Shown here piece by piece: positions 1 through 6,076 of a stretch of 11,080 nt of DNA; positions within the stretch are counted from its first letter, which is position 1; each line of letters starts with the position of its first letter. The notes below the pieces were generated by a model. It was given only the letters and a program-made list of their open reading frames with translations, searched no databases and was not told the DNA's origin. A program made the translations under genes and the position numbers. Source of the stretch: an uncultured Peptococcaceae bacterium (GTDB taxonomy: Bacteria > Bacillota > Peptococcia > Peptococcales > Peptococcaceae); the NCBI GenBank assembly GCA_938044045.1, contig CALIQN010000056.1, positions 1-11,080 of the forward strand, written 5' to 3'.

Positions 1-1479
1 GCAGGATTATTTATCATTTTTGCAATGATTAGTGCGATTTTGATGGCAGTGCTTTTACCTGTGGGTGGTGATCCTTCAAAGGTTTACTATGCAACTCATA
101 CAAGAGCTTTTAGCTTTTTTATAGGAATAGCAGCGAGTTTGCTGATGCCGTCTCTAAGACCAATTTTAGGCAGAAGAACTAAAGGTATGGGGCTCAAGCT
201 TATCTTATTTGTAATCAGTTTGATTGGTATGGTGACTTTAGTTTTCAAATTGGAAGCCATGTCAACATTTACTTACAGAGGTGGCTTGATACTATTTGAT
301 CTCTTTGTTGTAATATTTATCATACTCATTGCCTTTATGCCACCACTCAATAAGATCGTTGGTATCTTACCTTTTGCTATTTTAGGTAAAATTAGTTTTA
401 GTGTGTATCTCTGGTATTATCCAGTCTACAGTTATTTTAATTTTGGTCCTTTTGCGAGTAGTTGGATCGGGGTCAACTGGCCAGCTCAACTTGGGATTTT
501 ATTTATTATCAGTTTGCTTTCTTATCTTTTCTTTGAAGCCTTTTTGACGAAATTTATTTTAAGTGGTAAGATGCGTACTTTTATCAGAGATTTCAAAGTC
601 AGTTCCCTCAAAGAGAATTTGCAAAAGCTAGTCAGTACAGTGATGGTAGCTGTGATTTTGCTGATTTCAGTGACAGGCGCCCTTGCTGCACCAAGTGGCA
701 AAAATGAAACTGTGGCAGAGTTGGAAGCAAGACTAGCAGAGGAACAACGCAAGGTTGCTGAGGCAAAATTACAGGAACAATTGGATGCAGGCAAGGAAAT
801 CCCTGATGTACCTGGCTTGGATAGAGCAGTGATGCTTTATGCAAGGGAACAACAGATGACTTTTGTGGGTGATTCTATTTTGCTTTCAGCAAGTAGTGCA
901 ATTGCCAATGTTTTTCCAAATGCCAATATTGATGGTGCTGTGGGAAGACAGCTTTATAACAGTGATGTTGTGGTTAAAAACCTTGAAAGCCAAGGTAAGT
1001 TGGCAAACTTAGTGGTGGTGATTTTAGGGACAAATGGTAGCTTTACAGAAAAGCAACTCAAGCAGTTTGTAGAAACTTTTGGTAAAGAGAGACAGTTGGT
1101 CTTTTTGACAACCTTTGTACCACGTGCTTGGCAGGATAATGTCAACAATGCCTTGAAAAAGCTTGCTAAGGAAAATAAGCAGGTCATCTTATTTGATTGG
1201 TATAGCCATATTAATGGGCACCCTGATTGGCTAGCACAAGATGGTGTTCACCTTAATGATACAGGAGCAGCCCAATTGGCAAACTTTATAGCAATCAACC
1301 TTTATGCGACTTTTGACACAACACATAAGGATTTAGAGGTAGCGAATAATAAAGCAAAAGAGGCAAATACAGCATTAGAAAACAGCAAGGTAGCCGTTGG
1401 TAGTACTGAAACAACGACTGACACAACAGATGCAACTGAAACAAGTGATACAACTGACAACAGTGCTTCTGTAGGTTAA
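1..1479 (+). CDS. oatA: OatA-like membrane O-acyltransferase with extracytoplasmic SGNH domain (5' end outside window)
   Basis: The frame is open from base 1, so the gene begins upstream; 492 residues are visible. Numbering from the Met at base 25: residues 1-175 hold several hydrophobic membrane segments and the acyltransferase-3 hallmark GKISFSVYLWYYPV (121-134). A last membrane segment lies at about 201-221, followed by a charged, probably coiled-coil linker (226-255) and an SGNH hydrolase domain. Its blocks are GDS (282-284, Ser284 nucleophile), GTNG (335-338) and DGVHLND (406-412, Asp406 and His409 completing the triad). The family moves acetyl groups across the membrane and transfers them to cell-wall sugars, classically O-6 of MurNAc, giving lysozyme resistance. 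The C-terminus (460-484) is a Thr/Asp/Ser-rich low-complexity tail. The architecture is clear. The acceptor (peptidoglycan or another surface glycan) is inferred from family, so the symbol is tentative. Confidence 0.85.
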   Translation, partial: AGLFIIFAMISAILMAVLLPVGGDPSKVYYATHTRAFSFFIGIAASLLMPSLRPILGRRTKGMGLKLILFVISLIGMVTLVFKLEAMSTFTYRGGLILFDLFVVIFIILIAFMPPLNKIVGILPFAILGKISFSVYLWYYPVYSYFNFGPFASSWIGVNWPAQLGILFIISLLSYLFFEAFLTKFILSGKMRTFIRDFKVSSLKENLQKLVSTVMVAVILLISVTGALAAPSGKNETVAELEARLAEEQRKVAEAKLQEQLDAGKEIPDVPGLDRAVMLYAREQQMTFVGDSILLSASSAIANVFPNANIDGAVGRQLYNSDVVVKNLESQGKLANLVVVILGTNGSFTEKQLKQFVETFGKERQLVFLTTFVPRAWQDNVNNALKKLAKENKQVILFDWYSHINGHPDWLAQDGVHLNDTGAAQLANFIAINLYATFDTTHKDLEVANNKAKEANTALENSKVAVGSTETTTDTTDATETSDTTDNSASVG

Positions 1480-1495
1480 TTATAATGAGATGAAA

Positions 1496-1535
1496 AAGAG
1501 GTGTAGCGTACGCTACACCTCTTAGTATTTTTGGT
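1496..1535 (+). terminator. Rho-independent terminator of the acyltransferase gene
   Basis: Bases 1496-1523 form a perfect 28-nt palindrome (AAGAGGTGTAGC, central GTAC, GCTACACCTCTT). It gives a 12-bp stem with a 4-nt loop, followed by AGTATTTTT. It lies 17 nt after the stop codon and separates this gene from the ferredoxin gene. Confidence 0.85.
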
Positions 1536-1563
1536 ATATTCTATTTTAGAGGTGGTAAATGTG

Positions 1564-1761
1564 ATGAAAAAAATCTATGTTATTGCTGGTGGTAGCTGTA
1601 TTGGTTGTGCAAGCTGTGCAGAGGTTTGCCCTGTAGGTGCGGTAAAATCTTTAGCAACCATTTATAGTATTGATGAAGCTAAATGTGTTGGTTGTGGTAA
1701 GTGTGAAAAGATTTGTCCAAAGATGTGCATCTTTCCAGAAGATGATGATAAAAATAATTGA
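1564..1761 (+). CDS. 2[4Fe-4S] dicluster ferredoxin
   Basis: This 65-residue protein has two bacterial ferredoxin cluster motifs: CIGCASCAEVCP (about residues 13-24) and CVGCGKCEKICP (about 41-52), each CxxCxxCxxxCP. It should be a soluble cytoplasmic low-potential electron carrier; the partner enzyme is unknown. The ATG at 1564 is chosen because AGAGGTGG at 1549-1556 precedes it at good spacing. An upstream in-frame TTG at 1531 has no ribosome site and would overlap the preceding terminator. I see no convincing separate promoter in the short gap after that terminator. The stop codon is the first three bases of a CadC-type operator, so the gene directly abuts the metal-resistance unit. Whether it has any functional link to it is not shown. 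Confidence 0.9.
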   Translation: MKKIYVIAGGSCIGCASCAEVCPVGAVKSLATIYSIDEAKCVGCGKCEKICPKMCIFPEDDDKNN

Positions 1762-1772
1762 ATAAATGTTCA
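1759..1772. promoter_or_regulatory. Probable CadC operator 1 (upstream of -35)
   Basis: TGAATAAATGTTCA is a near-perfect inverted repeat of the TGAACA-N2-TGTTCA type bound by ArsR/SmtB regulators, with one deviation. It starts 21 bp before the -35 of the cad promoter and overlaps the ferredoxin stop codon. A second copy matching 12 of 14 bases lies at 1815-1828. Binding is inferred. Confidence 0.65.
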
Positions 1773-1779
1773 TATGTTC

Positions 1780-1808
1780 TTGACAAGGCTCTAAAAATAA
1801 CATACAAT
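1780..1808 (+). promoter_or_regulatory. Promoter of the cad operon
   Basis: TTGACA (1780-1785), a 17-bp spacer and TACAAT (1803-1808) match the housekeeping sigma consensus almost exactly. Transcription should start near 1815, the first base of operator 2, so a repressor bound there would cover the start site. Confidence 0.85.
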
Positions 1809-1814
1809 AACACA

Positions 1815-1828
1815 TGAACAAATGCTCA
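1815..1828. promoter_or_regulatory. Probable CadC operator 2 (at transcription start)
   Basis: TGAACAAATGCTCA is a near-palindrome and a second copy of the motif at 1759-1772. Similarity continues for six more bases (TATGTT after copy 1, ATTGTT after copy 2). Its position over the predicted +1 fits direct steric repression by the regulator encoded immediately downstream. Confidence 0.7.
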
Positions 1829-1850
1829 ATTGTTAGAAAAGGGGGATTTT

Positions 1851-2237
1851 ATGCGAGAAAATTTTCCTGTGTGTGAAATATCGTGTATCCATACAGATGA
1901 TGTCGATACCGTAAGGGAAAAGATGCCCGAAGATGAAGTGCTCTATGAGCTAGCAGACTTATTTAAAGTCTTTAGTGATTCAACACGAATCAAGATATTA
2001 TGGGCACTCAGTGTCAGTGAATTATGTGTGTGTGACATTGCTCATCTACTAGATATGACCCAATCGGCTATTTCTCATCATCTCAGAACACTTAAATTGT
2101 CACGTTTGGTTAAAAGTAGAAAATCAGGAAAAATTGTTTATTATAGTTTAGACGATAGTCACGTTTATGATATCTTTGCTCAAGGTCTTGCCCATGTGGG
2201 TCATACAATGTTTAATCAAAAAGGAGAAAAATCATGA
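1851..2237 (+). CDS. cadC: CadC-type ArsR/SmtB metal-responsive repressor
   Basis: This 128-residue winged-helix protein matches the family's usual length of about 120. It has the thiolate site of CadC: Cys8 and Cys12 in an N-terminal CEISC, plus Cys59 and Cys61 in ELCVCDI at the start of the DNA-binding region. The recognition helix is at about QSAISHHLRTL (71-81). The C-terminal helix keeps the second (zinc) site pattern Asp102, His104, His115 and His118; S. aureus CadC has Glu at the last position. Family members repress their own operon and release DNA on binding Cd(II), Pb(II) or Zn(II). The ATG at 1851 is chosen because AAAGGGGGAT precedes it; the upstream TTG at 1830 lies beside operator 2 and lacks a ribosome site. 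The stop overlaps the next start (ATGA). Confidence 0.92.
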   Translation: MRENFPVCEISCIHTDDVDTVREKMPEDEVLYELADLFKVFSDSTRIKILWALSVSELCVCDIAHLLDMTQSAISHHLRTLKLSRLVKSRKSGKIVYYSLDDSHVYDIFAQGLAHVGHTMFNQKGEKS

Positions 2238-2452
2238 AAACATTTACATTACTAAATTTGGGTTGTAACAGTTGTGCAGATAAAATGGAACGCAAGGTTA
2301 AAAAAATTAAAGGGGTAAGTTCTGCTCAAATTAACTTTATTACCAGTAAACTTCTTATTGAATATGATGAAGAAAATGAAGCAGAAATTTTAGAAAAAGT
2401 GCAAAAAGTCATCTCTAAAGTAGAGCCAGAATGCGCTTTAGAGGTGCTCTAA
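2234..2452 (+). CDS. Free-standing HMA (heavy-metal-associated) domain protein, probable metallochaperone
   Basis: This 72-residue protein is one ferredoxin-like HMA domain. The metal motif is LGCNSCADKM with Cys11 and Cys14, a variant of the usual GMTCxxC; an extra Cys67 sits near the end. The start overlaps the cadC stop (ATGA) and has AAGGAG upstream. The stop codon shares one base with the ATPase start (TAATG), so the three genes are probably translationally coupled. In most CadA pumps the HMA domain is fused to the N-terminus. Here the following ATPase lacks it, so this protein plausibly supplies the function in trans by delivering metal to the pump or sensing it. The role is inferred from fold and context. 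Confidence 0.88.
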   Translation: MKTFTLLNLGCNSCADKMERKVKKIKGVSSAQINFITSKLLIEYDEENEAEILEKVQKVISKVEPECALEVL

Positions 2453-4293
2453 TGAAAAAGAACTTTGCTTTTTTAGCACTGGGCGCTTTATTTTATGTTA
2501 TAGGTATCCTGACTCAATTTTACTTAGAAAATATTAATCTTTCTTTGGCTTTTTATATCCTATCCTATTTGATTGTAGGGCATAGGGTACTTTATTCTGC
2601 TGTGCTTTCTATCAGTAGAGGTGCTATTTTTAGTGAGTTTTTTTTAATGAGCTTGGCAACACTTGGTGCTTTCTTTTTAGGTGAATATCCAGAGGCAGTT
2701 GCCGTTATGTTATTTTATCGTATTGGTGAAATTTTTGAAGACTATGCTGTGGGCAAATCAAGAAAATCGATTACCGATATTATGGCAATTCGACCTGACT
2801 TGGCACATGTCAAACGAGGTGAAGTTGTTAGCTCAGTTAAGCCGGGAGAAGTTCAAATTGGTGAGGTCATCGTTGTCTATGCAGGAGAGAGAATACCCTT
2901 AGATGGGGTGGTGCTTTCTGGTCGTGCCAACTTAGATACTTCCGCTTTGACAGGTGAAGCCTTACCTCAAGCAATTAGTGAAAATGAAGAGATTTTAAGT
3001 GGAACCTTAAATTTGGATGGCGTGCTAGAAATTACAGTCACCAAGGCTTTCTCTGATTCGACAGTCAGTCGTATTTTAGATATGGTGGAAGTCGCTTCTA
3101 TGCAAAAATCCAAAAAGGAACAGTTTATTACACGATTTGCACGTTACTATACACCAGTAGTTGTGATTGGGGCAGTACTTTTAGCCCTTGTACCAAACTT
3201 TTTTACTGGCTTTACGATGTGGCAAGATTGGCTCTATCGTGCTTTAGTCTTTTTGGTTGTTTCTTGTCCTTGTGCTTTGGTGGTTTCTATTCCACTCAGT
3301 TTTTTTGGCGGCATAGGCGGTGCATCTAAAAAAGGTATCTTAGTGAAAGGTTCAAATTATTTGGAAGCCTTAGCAGAGCTTGATACCTTAGTCTTTGATA
3401 AGACAGGAACTTTAACCAAAGGGGAACTCAAGGTTAATGAAGTTTTAGCAAAAAATGCTTCCAAAGAAGACTTACTCGCTTTTGCTTATGCAATGGAGGC
3501 GCATAGTAAGCATCCTCTTGCTTTAGCTTTAGTTGACTATTGTCAAAGTGAGACAGCCATTAAGCCAGTCACTAACCTTATGGAATTAAGTGGTAGAGGT
3601 TTAAGTGGCGAAGTTGATGGACAAAAGGTGCTTTGCGGTAATGCACTCTTGATGGAAGAAAATCAAGTGGAAGATTTTAGTGATAATTGTCGTCATACTG
3701 CCATCCATGTTGCTGTAGACGGTCAATACTATGGAAGTATTACTTTCACAGATACTTTAAAAGAAGAAGCACAGAGCGCTTTAAATTATCTTAAGCAATT
3801 GGGTGTTGGTACCCTAGTGCTTTTGACAGGGGATAAATCAAGCGTGGCTGAAGATTTGAAACAGATGCTTCCTCTTGATGAAGTTCATGGTGATCTCCTA
3901 CCAACAGACAAATTAGCCCATGTAGAACGCATGCTTGGACAAAAAGGCAAAGGTACCTTAGGCTTTGTAGGTGATGGTATCAATGATGCTCCTGTCTTGG
4001 CACGTGCTGATGTAGGGATTGCCATGGGTGCGATGGGCTCAGATGCTGCCATAGAAGCAAGTGATGTGGTCATCATGGATGATAATCTTACAAGATTGGC
4101 ACAGGGGATTGCCATCGCCAGAAAAACGGTCACCATTGCCAAGCAAAACATTGCCCTTGCCATTGGGATTAAAGTGGGCGTACTTATCTTGAGTGTTTTT
4201 GGACTTGCTAATTTGTGGATGGGCGTGTTTGCTGATGTTGGTGTGACAGTTCTCGCCATTTTAAATGCGTTTCGCAGTCTTTATCAAAAATAA
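2452..4293 (+). CDS. cadA: P1B-type Zn/Cd/Pb-translocating ATPase without N-terminal HMA domain
   Basis: The protein has 613 residues, about 100 shorter than CadA pumps with a fused HMA domain. Two pairs of membrane segments (about 5-52 and 60-92) lead into the actuator domain with TGEA (167-170). Segments at about 235-252 and 261-285 carry the metal motif CPC (272-274). The catalytic core has phosphorylated Asp316 in DKTGT, the P1B-specific His-Pro at 354-355 and GDGINDAP (507-514). The last two segments carry Lys574 and Asp595-x-Gly597, the signature of P1B-2 pumps for Zn(II), Cd(II) and Pb(II). The ATG at 2452 is chosen because GAGGTG precedes it by 5 bases; an in-frame ATG at 2431 would lie inside the HMA gene with no clear site. 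It should export metal from the cytoplasm across the cell membrane. Confidence 0.93.
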   Translation: MKKNFAFLALGALFYVIGILTQFYLENINLSLAFYILSYLIVGHRVLYSAVLSISRGAIFSEFFLMSLATLGAFFLGEYPEAVAVMLFYRIGEIFEDYAVGKSRKSITDIMAIRPDLAHVKRGEVVSSVKPGEVQIGEVIVVYAGERIPLDGVVLSGRANLDTSALTGEALPQAISENEEILSGTLNLDGVLEITVTKAFSDSTVSRILDMVEVASMQKSKKEQFITRFARYYTPVVVIGAVLLALVPNFFTGFTMWQDWLYRALVFLVVSCPCALVVSIPLSFFGGIGGASKKGILVKGSNYLEALAELDTLVFDKTGTLTKGELKVNEVLAKNASKEDLLAFAYAMEAHSKHPLALALVDYCQSETAIKPVTNLMELSGRGLSGEVDGQKVLCGNALLMEENQVEDFSDNCRHTAIHVAVDGQYYGSITFTDTLKEEAQSALNYLKQLGVGTLVLLTGDKSSVAEDLKQMLPLDEVHGDLLPTDKLAHVERMLGQKGKGTLGFVGDGINDAPVLARADVGIAMGAMGSDAAIEASDVVIMDDNLTRLAQGIAIARKTVTIAKQNIALAIGIKVGVLILSVFGLANLWMGVFADVGVTVLAILNAFRSLYQK

Positions 4294-4340
4294 AAGTAAA
4301 AAAGCAAAAGTCTTGATTGACTTTTGCTTTTTTTACTTTT
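4293..4340 (+). terminator. Terminator of the cad operon
   Basis: A long A/T-rich hairpin follows the cadA stop. AAAAAAGCAAAAGTC pairs with GACTTTTGCTTTTTTT across the loop TTGATT (4313-4318). The outer bases AAAGT/ACTTT extend the stem. The right arm itself supplies the U-run. Confidence 0.8.
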
Positions 4341-4354
4341 TAAAGGGAAAGTTA

Positions 4355-4363
4355 TGTTATAAT
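4355..4363 (+). promoter_or_regulatory. Extended -10 promoter of apt
   Basis: TGTTATAAT is a consensus -10 (TATAAT, 4358-4363) with the TG extension one base upstream. No good -35 lies 17 bp upstream, where the tail of the cad terminator sits, as is usual for extended -10 promoters. The leader to the apt start would be about 40 nt. Confidence 0.65.
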
Positions 4364-4408
4364 GAGCTGTATTTTGATATAGAGATAAGATTATTTGGAG
4401 TGAAGGCA

Positions 4409-4930
4409 ATGAAACAATTAGAAAAGTATATTACAAGCATACCAAATTACCCTAAAGAGGGTATTATCTTTCGTGATTTGACTTCTCTAGTAGAAGATAG
4501 GGATGGTTTTAAGCTTGCTGTTGATAAGATGGCAGAACGGCTAAGTGATATGGATTGTGATGTTATCTGTGGGATAGAATCAAGGGGCTTTGTTTTTGGG
4601 GCACCATTAGCCTATCTTTTAAACAAGCCATTTGTGATGGCAAGAAAAGCTGGAAAACTTCCTAGAGAACGTATTAGTGAAAGTTACGCATTAGAATATG
4701 GCACAAGTGCGTTAGAAATGCACCTTGATTCTTTGCGTCCAGAAGATAAGGTTGTCATCATTGATGATCTTTTGGCAACAGGTGGCACTGCCAAGGCTTG
4801 TGCAAGATTGGTTGAGCGTATTGGTGGCAAGGTAGAAGGCTTTGTTTTTCTTTCTGAATTAGATGATTTAGCAGGTAGAAAGGTTTTAGAAAGCTATCGT
4901 GTGGAGAGTATTATTCATTTTGAGGAGTAG
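4409..4930 (+). CDS. apt: Adenine phosphoribosyltransferase
   Basis: This enzyme converts adenine and PRPP to AMP and pyrophosphate in cytoplasmic purine salvage. At 173 residues it has the family's usual length. Visible marks are an N-terminal IPNYPKEGIIFRD (11-23), ESRGF (57-61), the flexible loop with RKAGKLPRE (79-87) and the PRPP-binding motif VVIIDDLLATGGTA (115-128). The ATG at 4409 is chosen because GGAG ends 8 bases before it and the protein then aligns with the family's N-terminus. An in-frame GTG at 4400 is less well placed. The reading frame stays open back into cadA, but that part lies over the terminator and promoter and is not coding. In many Bacillota apt precedes relA; here it stands alone. 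Confidence 0.95.
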   Translation: MKQLEKYITSIPNYPKEGIIFRDLTSLVEDRDGFKLAVDKMAERLSDMDCDVICGIESRGFVFGAPLAYLLNKPFVMARKAGKLPRERISESYALEYGTSALEMHLDSLRPEDKVVIIDDLLATGGTAKACARLVERIGGKVEGFVFLSELDDLAGRKVLESYRVESIIHFEE

Positions 4931-4933
4931 ATT

Positions 4934-4975
4934 TTTCCTAGCGTTTAATCAGATAAATGCTGGGGAAATTCATTT
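4934..4975 (+). terminator. Possible terminator of apt
   Basis: An inverted repeat starts a few bases after the apt stop. TTTCCTAGCGTTTA (4934-4947) pairs with TAAATGCTGGGGAAA (4954-4968), with one bulged G and a 6-nt loop. It is followed by TTCATTTT, a weak U-tract, so termination may be incomplete. Confidence 0.5.
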
Positions 4976-5046
4976 TATAAAAGTCGTTTAAATGGGTATT
5001 TTTCGCCATTTGTTTGAGAGATGGGTTTAAAAATAGGCCAATTTTC

Positions 5047-5075
5047 TTGCCAAGAATTAGCATATTTGATATAAT
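5047..5075 (+). promoter_or_regulatory. Promoter of the tRNA-like RNA
   Basis: TTGCCA (5047-5052), a spacer of exactly 17 bp and a perfect TATAAT (5070-5075). Predicted transcription start is near 5082, only about nine bases before the 5' end of the cloverleaf. No open reading frame with a ribosome site follows, which points to an RNA product. Confidence 0.8.
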
Positions 5076-5090
5076 GTTACTAAGTCGAAA

Positions 5091-5160
5091 GAAGATATGT
5101 TGAAAAGGTATCATACAGGTTGTGGCACCTGAGGTATGGGTTCGACTCCCATTGTTTTCT
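5091..5160 (+). tRNA. tRNA-like RNA with a 6-nt anticodon loop (atypical or decayed tRNA, His-GTG-like)
   Basis: Seventy bases fold as a cloverleaf. The acceptor is GAAGATA/TGTTTTC (7 bp, two G-T). T8 is present. The D arm is TTGA-AAAGGTA-TCAT (3 bp plus a T-T), with A14, A15, G18, G19 and A21 in place. The anticodon stem is CAGGT/ACCTG (5 bp), followed by the variable loop AGGT and the perfect T arm ATGGG-TTCGACT-CCCAT with the invariant TTC-A-C. A15 can pair with T48. The anomaly is the anticodon loop, TGTGGC, one base short of seven. Adding one T would give TTGTGGC, a histidine-type GTG loop. The base before the acceptor (A5090) can pair with the discriminator T5160; a normal bacterial tRNA-His has G-1 and C73. 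No CCA is encoded. It may be a specialised tRNA-like RNA, a tRNA pseudogene or a sequence error. Confidence 0.6.
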
Positions 5161-5167
5161 CGCGTCG

Positions 5168-5201
5168 GCGCACTCGCAAATCGTGGGTGCGTTCTTTTTT
5201 T
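5168..5201 (+). terminator. Terminator of the tRNA-like unit
   Basis: CGCACTCG (5169-5176) pairs with TGGGTGCG (5184-5191) across the loop CAAATCG, followed by TTCTTTTTTT (5192-5201). It closes a predicted transcript of about 120 nt that starts near 5082. Confidence 0.8.
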
Positions 5202-5241
5202 GTCTAAAAATCAAAATCAAAAAGAAGATGGATGGCACTTG

Positions 5242-5250
5242 TGCTATAAT
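5242..5250 (+). promoter_or_regulatory. Extended -10 promoter of ymdB-ubiE
   Basis: TGCTATAAT is a perfect TATAAT (5245-5250) with a TG extension, 33 bases before the ymdB start. The -35 region is A-rich without a clear hexamer. Confidence 0.65.
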
Positions 5251-5283
5251 AGAGGAAATTAATAGAGAGATAGTAGGTAAGAT

Positions 5284-6066
5284 ATGAACATTTTATTTAT
5301 TGGTGATTTGGTGTCGGCAAATGCCATTGAGGTGGTTGCTGAATCTTTGCGTAAATTAAGACAGGTTTATACCATTGATGGTGTTATTGCTAATGGAGAA
5401 AACATTCATGCACATAATGGCATCAATGAGACACAGTTTCAAAACTTACTTTATGCTGGTGTTGATCTTGTTACCTTAGGCAATCACACCTGGGATCAAA
5501 AGTCGATTTATCAGTTTATTGATGATGAACGTATTGTCAGACCCTTTAATTATCCTTCTGATGCACCAGGTTTAGGTTATCGCTTGACTTATATCAAAAA
5601 TCGTCCCTTTGCTGTCATTTGTGCCATGGGAAATGTCAATATTAGCACATTAGAGTCTCCTTTTCTTCATATTGACGCCATTATAGATGATTTAAAAGCA
5701 GAGGGTTGTAAGCATATCTTAGTTGAGATTCATGCTGAGGCAACAGCAGAAAAACGTGCCTTTGGCTTTTTTTTAGATGGCAAGGTAAGTGCCATTTTGG
5801 GGACTCATACGCATATTCCTACGGCAGATGAGATGATTTTACCAAAAGGTAGTGGTTATCAAACAGATGTTGGTATGGTAGGCCCAAAGTATTCTGTTAT
5901 CGGGATGGAAGTGGAGCGTTCTATCAATCGTTTTTTGACGCAAAGACGGGTCAACTACAAACAGGCAGAAGATAATAGTTATGAATTTAATGCGACTTTA
6001 CTCACCTTAGATGATGAGGGTAAGTGCCAAAACATCAAGCGTATAAGAGAAGAAATTAAGCTTTAG
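5284..6066 (+). CDS. ymdB: YmdB-family metallophosphoesterase (cyclic nucleotide phosphodiesterase)
   Basis: At 260 residues it is close to the family length of about 264. The dimetal ligands fall at the same numbers as in B. subtilis YmdB: Asp8 (GDLV), Glu39 and Asn40 (NGEN), Asn67 and His68 (GNHTW), His150, His175 and His177 (GTHTH). The B. subtilis protein hydrolyses 2',3'-cyclic nucleotides and affects biofilm and motility choice; whether that applies here is inferred. The usual GDIVG-x-x-GR opening is replaced by GDLVSANA, a small departure after the catalytic Asp. In many Bacillota the gene follows rny; here it instead leads a two-gene unit with ubiE, ten bases downstream. The ATG start has a modest AGG-type ribosome site (about 5275). 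Confidence 0.9.
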   Translation: MNILFIGDLVSANAIEVVAESLRKLRQVYTIDGVIANGENIHAHNGINETQFQNLLYAGVDLVTLGNHTWDQKSIYQFIDDERIVRPFNYPSDAPGLGYRLTYIKNRPFAVICAMGNVNISTLESPFLHIDAIIDDLKAEGCKHILVEIHAEATAEKRAFGFFLDGKVSAILGTHTHIPTADEMILPKGSGYQTDVGMVGPKYSVIGMEVERSINRFLTQRRVNYKQAEDNSYEFNATLLTLDDEGKCQNIKRIREEIKL

Positions 6067-6076
6067 GAGGATAGTT

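Noticed and set aside
1481..1486. TATAAT just after the acyltransferase stop codon
   Set aside because: No -35 at proper spacing, and a transcript from it would run at once into the 1496-1523 terminator hairpin.
3885..4259. Open frame of 124 codons on the minus strand inside cadA
   Set aside because: It lies fully antisense to the catalytic core of a clearly recognised ATPase, has no family likeness and no sensible ribosome site.
4265..4408. N-terminal extension of apt back into cadA
   Set aside because: The extension crosses the cad terminator and the apt promoter. The ATG at 4409 has a ribosome site and gives the standard protein length.
4990..5011. Short inverted repeat AAATGG/CCATTT downstream of apt
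   Set aside because: Six base pairs with a 10-nt loop and no following U-tract; expected by chance in AT-rich DNA.
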